From: Limnanthes douglasii subsp. nivea
Lineage: Eukaryota; Streptophyta; Magnoliopsida; Brassicales; Limnanthaceae
Reading direction: 5' to 3'
DNA: 64,000 bases
NCBI GenBank assembly: GCA_036936605.1
Contig: JAUPFV010000004.1
Coordinates: 123,554,852 to 123,618,851 of the forward strand
Shown here: in pieces, positions 57,739 to 64,000 of the stretch
Position numbering within the stretch: the first letter of the stretch is position 1
Layout: every line of letters starts with the position of its first letter
Notes under the pieces: generated by a model
Seen by the model: the letters and a program-made list of their open reading frames with translations, nothing else
Database searches by the model: none
Told to the model about the DNA's origin: nothing
Position numbers and translations under genes: made by a program

Positions 57739-58095
57739 TGGAAGTAGGATTTTGAGGACTAAGTTTTAAATAATATAAATTTAAGGATTAAATTATAAGT
57801 AATGTAAATTTTGTCCTTAAATTATAATTGATGCAAGTTTTAGAGAGTATTTGTAACTATGTATAATTGTTAAGGACTAAACAACAATTAGTCCTCTTTT
57901 GTAACAGATTTAAGTTTGAGACTAAGTTTTGGTTCCTCTATATAAAGAGCAAGGCTACACTAATAAAGGGGTTGAACCCTTTTTCTTTAAAACTCATTTG
58001 GACTTAAACCTTCTCTCTTTAAAAAGCTCTTTAAACTCTTTCTATCTCTAGATTTCTCTCTTAACAATTTACTAAGGTGAAATATTAACTCATCA
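57739..58095 (+). repeat. 5' LTR of element D
   Basis: TGGAAGTAGGATTTTGAGG...AACTCATCA, 357 bp, the inverted twin of 49485-49841. The TATA-like CTATATAAAGAGCAAGG is near 57938. The 5 bp on the left flank are TGAGA; the partner lies outside the window. Confidence 0.92.
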
Positions 58096-58097
58096 AA

Positions 58098-58117
58098 TTG
58101 GTGACTCCGCTGGGGAC
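58098..58117 (+). other. Primer binding site of element D
   Basis: TTGGTGACTCCGCTGGGGAC starts two bases after the LTR end. The form fits plant gypsy PBSs but differs from that of copies A and B, pointing to a different primer tRNA or a diverged site. Confidence 0.75.
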
Positions 58118-58196
58118 TGAATAAGAAAAATCAATGGCTTATTCTGTTCGAAATTGATACAATATTATTGTATTTTCTGTTCAAAATTAATACAAT

Positions 58197-58604
58197 GAAT
58201 CCTGAGAACAATCTTACGCTTCGATCAACGATATAAAGTTTGAAAGATGATTTACAGAGGGATGAAAATAGAACCGATGGACCATCTCCGATCTAGGCTC
58301 AATCTTATATTGAGATCCGAATAAACTAGTTTTTGGACAAGATTAATGCTTTAAATGAAAAGTATGAACGAAAGGAACAAGAGATACACTCGGTGAAGCT
58401 TAAATCCGAGGTTAGACAAGAAACAGAAAAGACTGAGATGGGAGGTCAGTCAGATCGATCTTTTTATGATCGACGGGCTAAATATAAGAATAAAAAAGCA
58501 CGATTTGTGTCTCTCAAAAAGTGATATTTGTATCATAAAGATAAAAAAGATAAGCAGTAATATGTGACCTCAAGTGATGAGGAGGTAGAAATTTCAGTTC
58601 GGGC
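58197..58604 (+). pseudogene. N-terminal part of gag (element D)
   Basis: It starts MNPENNLTLRS at about 58197, like MNPDNPELPP of copy A. It is coiled and charged (DKINALNEKYERKEQEIHSV), then Lys/Arg-rich. Stops occur at about 58237, 58294, 58521 and 58558. Similarity ends at DIE near 58604, where antisense-ORF sequence of the nested copy begins. Confidence 0.7.
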
Positions 58605-60130
58605 TTTAAGAGATATAGAGGTTCTTCGAAAGGGGCATCACTTTCCGACTCTGCGTCCTCCTCAGTTCGCTCACCATCTTCCTCGGGTTTCCTGCATCTT
58701 GGTGACTCGGAGCCCGAGCTCGAGTGGGAAGATAAACTACGTTGTCCAAACCTTTCAGGAATTTGAGGATAACATCACTCGGGGGAGGCACCATGAGGTC
58801 GGACATGGATCTCTTCTCTCTAAAGATTTCTTTTCACGAATTTCATGGGCATGAAACTCTGGTGAAATTTATGATCCCAATGCTCACCTGCGCAGACCCT
58901 TAGCTTCTCAAAGATTTTCTTGGCAGCTTTTGCGTAACTTTTGAAGGGGTTGGCAATTCCCTTCATAGTTGTTTGAAAGAAACATATTAAGACTATACAA
59001 CTTTAATTATAATAAAAAAGACTATACGAGGATGCATACCTTGCTCGGACCACTTCAAAGTTAACCGATGGGAAAGGTCATCGGAGTTTTCAAAGCCAGT
59101 CTTCCATAGCCCGGAGATAAAGAAGAATTGTTGCTTCTATTTTTTATCACCTTCTAAGAAGTATTTGATCACCTTGAACTGCCTTGAAAAATCAAGAGAG
59201 TAAAAAGGATCATGAGAGTTCTTAGCCACACTTGAAATAGAGATACACTGCTTCATAGAAAATGTTGTCTCTGAAAAGTCTAGAGGCCATGATGCAGACC
59301 ATGAGTATGTACCACATGTTAGCGCCAGCCTGAGAAGCGCAGAGTCCAATGAGGTTGAATTATTCGACTAGATCAGGATCAAGAGGTCTACGAAGGCCCC
59401 AGTTCACGAGCTCGGTGTAAAAGATTAGTTTATGGTTGCAAACGGACAGTAGAATCTCTCCGATAGTGGGAAACCGAATGGTAATGTTTCCGGGTATCAC
59501 CCACCGTTCTCTAAGCTTTACCTCCTCGGTCGGATAAAAATATTTGTACTTCACTTTATAAAGGTCAAGAAGATTCTTGGACTCGATATCGCAAAGGTTA
59601 TCACCTAAAACAACTTCTATGTTCGAAGGCAGATTTGTGGTGTGCTTCTTCTTATTTTTATCTTTCTTCACCAAGGGATCCTTTCCACTCCGAGGGGGTG
59701 GATCAGTTGTGATTTCAGGGGGAGGAGAAGAGACACTCTGACTTGGCGCAGATAGTCAGAGGGGAGGAATCACGGCGGTTATGGCTTGTAAGGGTTGTGT
59801 TTCAACCACAACCACACCAGGTTGTTCCTGATCACTGGTTGACTCATCAATTAGAGCATTATCTTCAATTTCAAGAATGGACTTCAAAACTTGTTCTAGT
59901 CGAACACCCCTTGTCGAAGATTTCCTGGAACTCACTTCTGGAGTTGTTTGTGGGGACTCTTGCAGAGTTACTTGAGGGGTCGCAACAGAAGATGAAATTT
60001 TTACCTGGATAGACTTTGTAGGTGGATCATGAGTCCAAACAAGTTTGAAATCACATGAACCAAAGGGTAGCATCAAAAATTTATTCATGAGGCACAAACG
60101 ACAAAGCCATCCGATCCGATGACCGGTCAT
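58605..60130 (-). pseudogene. Antisense additional ORF of the nested copy
   Basis: The minus strand starts MTGHRIGWLCRLCL at 60130. A Ser/Thr/Pro/Gln-rich N-terminal region ends at a stop near 59756. Then come a Lys-rich stretch (VKKDKNKKKHTTNLPSN), the core TELVNWGLRRPLDPDLVEF and SQAGANMWYILMVCIMASRL, and stops after 59230. The acidic end SESPRCRKPEEDGERTEEDA lies near 58640. Core and layout match the ORFs in B and C. Confidence 0.75.
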
Positions 60131-60208
60131 CCAAAAAGTTGGAGTGTCACAAAATTTGAAAAGGTTTAAAAGGAAGGATTAACTGCAATCCTCACTCAGA
60201 TATCTTCA

Positions 60209-60226
60209 TAAGGAATGAGGGGCTAC
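60209..60226 (+). other. Polypurine tract of the nested copy
   Basis: ATAAGGAATGAGGGGCTAC directly precedes TGATAAAGG, the LTR start. Confidence 0.65.
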
Positions 60227-60640
60227 TGATAAAGGAAGAAAAATATAAGTAATAACAAGGTTAATCATGTAAAATATAAGGATTAAATTTGTGTACTTAG
60301 TGATTAAGGGCCAAAGTAAAGCAAACATAAGAAATAAAGGGGTTGGGTGATATACCCCAAGAAGTTGTCTGTAAATAGTAGAGGAGTGGGGTGAGAAATC
60401 CACATTAACGGTGGTTATTATGTAATTTTACTATCTACATCATGTATTATATAAATGACATCCCTTTTGGGAAAATGGCCAATGATTAGTTAATTATTGC
60501 TACATTTATTCTTTTTGTCTCTTTCTATCTCTACAAAACACTAATTGTTATAATTACTGTTACCTTATACAAATATTTCTTAGACAGACGCACTCTTACG
60601 AACATTTCCGCTTCCGAATTAGCTTAAGAATATTATGAGT
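60227..60640 (+). repeat. 3' LTR of the nested copy
   Basis: It starts TGATAAAGGAAG and has a TATA-like CATGTATTATATAAATGAC near 60440. Its end is not marked by a clear CA plus PBS; gag sequence of element D follows within about 30 bp. It does not match the 357-bp LTRs of C and D, so it belongs to another subfamily. Confidence 0.6.
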
Positions 60641-61920
60641 TCATAAAGTAAGTTCAAAGGGTTGATTTGAGAAATTCTCCTTTGACAACTGAGATAAGAT
60701 TTATCTCTCTTCTGAAGCGGTTTGATATCTTGAAGGCTGAAAAATTCGATTGGATGCAAGACCGTGACGACCACATCGAATAATTTAAAAATTACATGAT
60801 GAATTTCGACGATGATGATAAGTTGGTGTGTAAAGTTTTCTAACAGACGTTCAAAGGAACAACCTTAAAATGGTACAACAGAATTCTGAGGGGGTCTATT
60901 TCTAATTTCAGGGATTTTTATACAGCTTTCCGAAGATAATTTGTGGGAAGCAAAGAGATGCAGGCAAATGAAGATACAATAATACAATGTAAACAAACAG
61001 TAAGAGAAAAACTGAATGATTATAGTAAGCGATATGTATTAACTAAGGTTGTTTTGGATAATTGTGAGGAGTTGGTAGCTATGACAGCATTTTGACAAGG
61101 ATTGTTACCAAGAGATCTAGCGAATGAAACAACAAATCGAAGAGCTTTGCCTTTTAGAGTACTGGTGGCTCAAGTGGAGGATCAAATTAAGGTAGAAGAA
61201 TCGACTAGAGTTCAAAGAGTGGTTGGAACTAGTCAAAGAGCTCAAGACAAGTGCCAAATAATCAAGGGCAGTCTTAGAATTCAGCCCAACCAACGCGTCC
61301 GATGAACAATAATAGTTTACCTCATCGAACTGGAGGGTATCCAAATCAAGAAATAGGGTACTAGTTTCATAGACCGAGGCCCAATCAGTGGATAAGGCCT
61401 GAATACTACGATGAGTTAATTAAACATTTTGTTACAATCTATGAAAAGGCAAAGGGATACGTGAGTTTCAAGAAGCCCGCCCCGATAAATAGGCCAAGTG
61501 AAGAGCGAAATAACAGGTTTTGTAAGTATCATAATGACATCAGATATGATACTCCAGACTGTATTGCTTTAAAAAAGAAGGTGCAAACACTAATTGAGAA
61601 TGGAAAGTTGATGGCCTATGTAAAAGGACATAGTAATACATCAAAGTCTCATGTTGCATCGACTTTACAAGCAGCAAAGCCAAATGCAGATGTAGAAAAT
61701 TTAATGATTTTGGATTTCAAAATTGATGATTTCGATGTTGTATGGGAATATTTAGATACAGAACCGAATTGGTTGAATTTGAGGGCAGTAGATGAGTCAG
61801 TGAAACAAGGCCAAGTTTGAAGTCTATGTGAGTATTTTGAGTCATTGGCAATTTTTGGAGGAAACACTATGACTAGAAACATCGACAGTTCTAGAAAAAA
61901 GCATGTAGTAAGCTTAGCTA
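60641..61920 (+). pseudogene. Remaining part of gag (element D)
   Basis: The gag core resumes: RNSPLTTEI, LLKRFDILKAEKFD, FKNYMMNFDDDDKLVCKVF, TLKWYNRILRG and FVGSKEMQANEDTIIQC, with stops at about 60781, 60841, 60939 and 61093. The zinc knuckle FCKYHNDIRYDTPDCIALKK (about 61520) has the GH pair changed to RY. The frame 61461-61820 is open and ends DESVKQGQV before a stop. Confidence 0.85.
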
Positions 61921-62490
61921 CTAAGATAGAATAAGAGATGTCTACTCATCTTTATAGCAATAGAGATGTTTCTTTTATTATTTTCGATGAAAATGATCTG
62001 AGAGGCACTGCATGTCCTTATGAAGATGCAGTGGTTATTGGAGCAGATAGTTGGTGTTGAAATCCGATGTGTATTGATAGATACATAAAGATCTGCAAAT
62101 GTTCTTTTCAAGTCAACTTATGATAGAATGAGTAATCCTCCTTGATTTCCTAATCAAAATATACTTAAATTGCTTTTACGTGAGTGACGACACAAGTAAT
62201 TGAGGAGTTCGAGTGAGAGGTGTGTTTGGGAAAGGGACCTTTCAAAAAGAAGGTTCAGGTATTGTTTATAGTGGTGGATTGTCCAACAAGCTACAATACT
62301 ATTTTCAGAAGTTCTTGGCTTTCAAGGATGTATGCAGTTGTATCAACAGTTCACCAGTGTAGTATGTCGTCAGAGATCGTGTGGGGGTCGTCTGAAGTGA
62401 TCAGAAGATTTCTAGAGAATGTTATGCCACAACTCTTTAAATTCGAGGTTCAAACAATGGTGATAAAATGGTTGAATATCAATTAGGGGG
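61921..62490 (+). pseudogene. Gypsy protease (element D)
   Basis: Blocks: FIIFDENDLRGTACPYEDAV, active-site region CVLIDT followed by a stop and RSANVLFKSTYDRM, and GKGPFKKKVQVLFIVVDCPT. The catalytic Asp is present but a TAA (about 62086) sits two codons after it. Confidence 0.75.
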
Positions 62491-64000
62491 GTTGACCTCG
62501 GATGTCGAGGAAAGGGTTGATGATCCGAAGGAAACCCCGGGCTCCTTAACAATGAGTAAAAATATTGAAGAATATTATTTTCTTGATGGAAAATTACTTC
62601 GAATAGGAACCTTACTGGCCCGACTTTACGACATCAGTTGTTACAGTTTTTGTTTCACAATTTGGATGTTTTCGCTTGGAAAACAGAACATATGGTGGGA
62701 GTTCCAGTCGAAGTGATATGGCATAGCCAAGAAATTAATCCAAAGGTTAAACGTGTTATACAAATAAGATATGTTTTTTTCTTTTGAGAAAGCAGAGGTT
62801 ATCGTTGTTGAGGTGGATCGTTTATCAAAGTTCGGACATATAAGGGGGTCATAATATCCTTTATGGACAAAAAAAAATCCAATGGTGGTTAAAAAGAAGA
62901 ATGAGAAGTAGAGAATGGGCGTTGATTTTACATATCTGAATCGAGCTTGTTCTAAAGATTCATTTACCGTTCCTCGAATAGACCAATTGATTTATTCCAC
63001 TTCGGGAAATAAGATTTTATGTTTTATGGATGCCTTTTCAGGGTATAATCAAATTCAAAAGGATACAAAGGATCAATAGAGTACTACCTTCATCACAGAA
63101 TAAGGCTTGCATTGCTATAGGGTTATACCCTTTGGGTTAAAAAATGTTGGAGCAACTTATCAGAGGTTAATAAATAAAGCCTTCGCTTCTCAGATTGGAA
63201 GAAATATGGAGGTGTATATTGATGATATGATGGTCAAGTGTTTAGCTGATGAAGCAAGCTTGAAAGATTTGAAGGAAACTTTTTTTGAATTTAAGGGCTA
63301 TTATATTGAAGTTAAATCCTGGGAAGTGTACCTTTAGAGTTCGATCAGGAAAAATTTTGGGTTATGTTATTAGTGAAAATGGAATAGAAGTTGACCCATA
63401 AAAACTAAAGGCTTTAGTATCAATGACATCATCTCGAACTATTAAATAAGTGCAGATCTTAACAGGAAGGTAGCTGCTCTTAACATATTCATTTCTAGAT
63501 TTTCTGACAAATTTTATCCTTCTTCCAAGTGTTACGAGAACCAAAAGAATTTGAGTGGACTTCACAATGTGAAGCAGGATTTTCACGCATTAAAGAATTA
63601 TTGTTATCACCAGAGATATTGTCTAAGCCCCGAATTGGAGAGAACAACTCTCTTTGTATATCGCAGTATCAGATTTTACAGTAAGTGCTGTTTTGATAAG
63701 TGAAGATTTGGGAATTTCAAAGCCAGTGTATTATGTTAACAAAAGTTTAGTGGCAGCGGAAAAAAGGTACTTGAAGCTCAAAAAATTGGCTCTAGCTCTA
63801 GTAGTAGCTGTCAGGAATATGTGCTTCTATTTTCAGGCTCACACTATTGAAGTTCAAACTTCATTCCCACTAAAAAAGGTTTTGCAACTCCTCGAGATTT
63901 CTGAGAGGATGACCAAATGATCAGTTGAGTTGGCAGCTTTTCTTGTTGAATTACATTCAAGTAGATTAGACGAAGATATGAGGAATGAGGTATTTCCAAG
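62491..64000 (+). pseudogene. Gypsy reverse transcriptase and RNase H start (element D)
   Basis: FEKAEVIVVEVDRLSKFGHI begins RT (62790), then VDFTYLNRACSKDSFTVPRI, FMDAFSGYNQIQKDTKDQ, GLHCYRVIPFGLKNVGATYQ and catalytic YIDDMM (63217). RNase H-linker sequence (VSDFTVSAVLISEDLGISKP, RYLKLKKLALALVVAVRNM) is open at 63654-63918 and then stops. Many stops lie throughout. The element continues past the window. Confidence 0.85.

Larger units (their letters stand above)
58605..60640 (+). mobile_element. Nested 5'-truncated Tat-like element inside gag of D
   Basis: It consists only of the 3' end of a plus-oriented element: the antisense ORF (58605-60130), a polypurine tract (60209-60226) and an LTR from 60227 to about 60640. 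On both sides lie gag parts of element D that together would make one gag. The right boundary is placed where gag similarity resumes; no target duplication is recognisable. Confidence 0.65.
57739..64000 (+). mobile_element. Ty3/gypsy retrotransposon D (Tat-like), split by a nested copy, runs off the right edge
   Basis: A 357-bp LTR (57739-58095), a PBS and the start of gag (58197-58604) are followed by about 2 kb of a 5'-truncated related element. Then gag resumes (60650-61920), followed by protease, RT and the start of RNase H up to the window edge. Many stops. The LTR matches that of element C. A small deletion in RNase H (between SVEL and AAFLVELHSS, about 63930) is also present. Confidence 0.85.

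Overview
The window looks like nuclear DNA of a flowering plant, most likely a eudicot. It is AT-rich and intron-bearing, and it contains two well-conserved plant genes, a nuclear tRNA gene and a thick layer of plant transposable elements. I cannot name the species.

Layout: (1) 1-6406, minus strand: a Ty3/gypsy element of Tat-like organisation (element A), with gag, protease, RT-RNaseH-integrase and one LTR; it runs off the left edge. (2) 6407-10134, minus: the decayed exons of a gene resembling plant-mobile-domain/Ulp1-type transposon-captured genes, embedded in spacer DNA unusually rich in CGCG words. (3) 11.2-20 kb: AT-rich DNA with little recognisable. (4) 19975-22k: two copies of a tRNA-derived SINE, the second cut by a gypsy LTR. 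(5) 21965-32576, plus: a 10.6-kb gypsy element (B) with both LTRs, degenerate gag-pol, an antisense additional ORF, and a 1.07-kb hAT-type element sitting exactly at the start of its 3' LTR. (6) 32.6-41.4 kb, the gene island: a chloroplast-type bifunctional nuclease gene (BBD/DUF151 family; nine coding exons, 326 aa), a tRNA-Ser(UGA) on the minus strand, and a SEC14-nodulin (SFH-type) phosphatidylinositol transfer protein gene (14 coding exons, 604 aa). Both exon models translate without a stop and join in frame. (7) 41.8-48.5 kb: a dense patchwork of AT-rich tandem repeats, two hAT remnants, a Mutator-like element with a clear 9-bp target duplication, and a third SINE. (8) 48.8-64 kb: nested and truncated Tat-like gypsy copies: C (minus), a solo LTR of the A family, and D (plus), whose gag is split by a 5'-truncated relative.

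The active content is the gene island. Everything else is mobile or repeat DNA, and all coding regions outside the island carry stops, frameshifts or deletions. A recurring theme is the antisense ORF between pol and the 3' LTR in three separate gypsy copies. They share a WGLR-x-x-L core, which suggests a conserved, poorly understood element-encoded protein.
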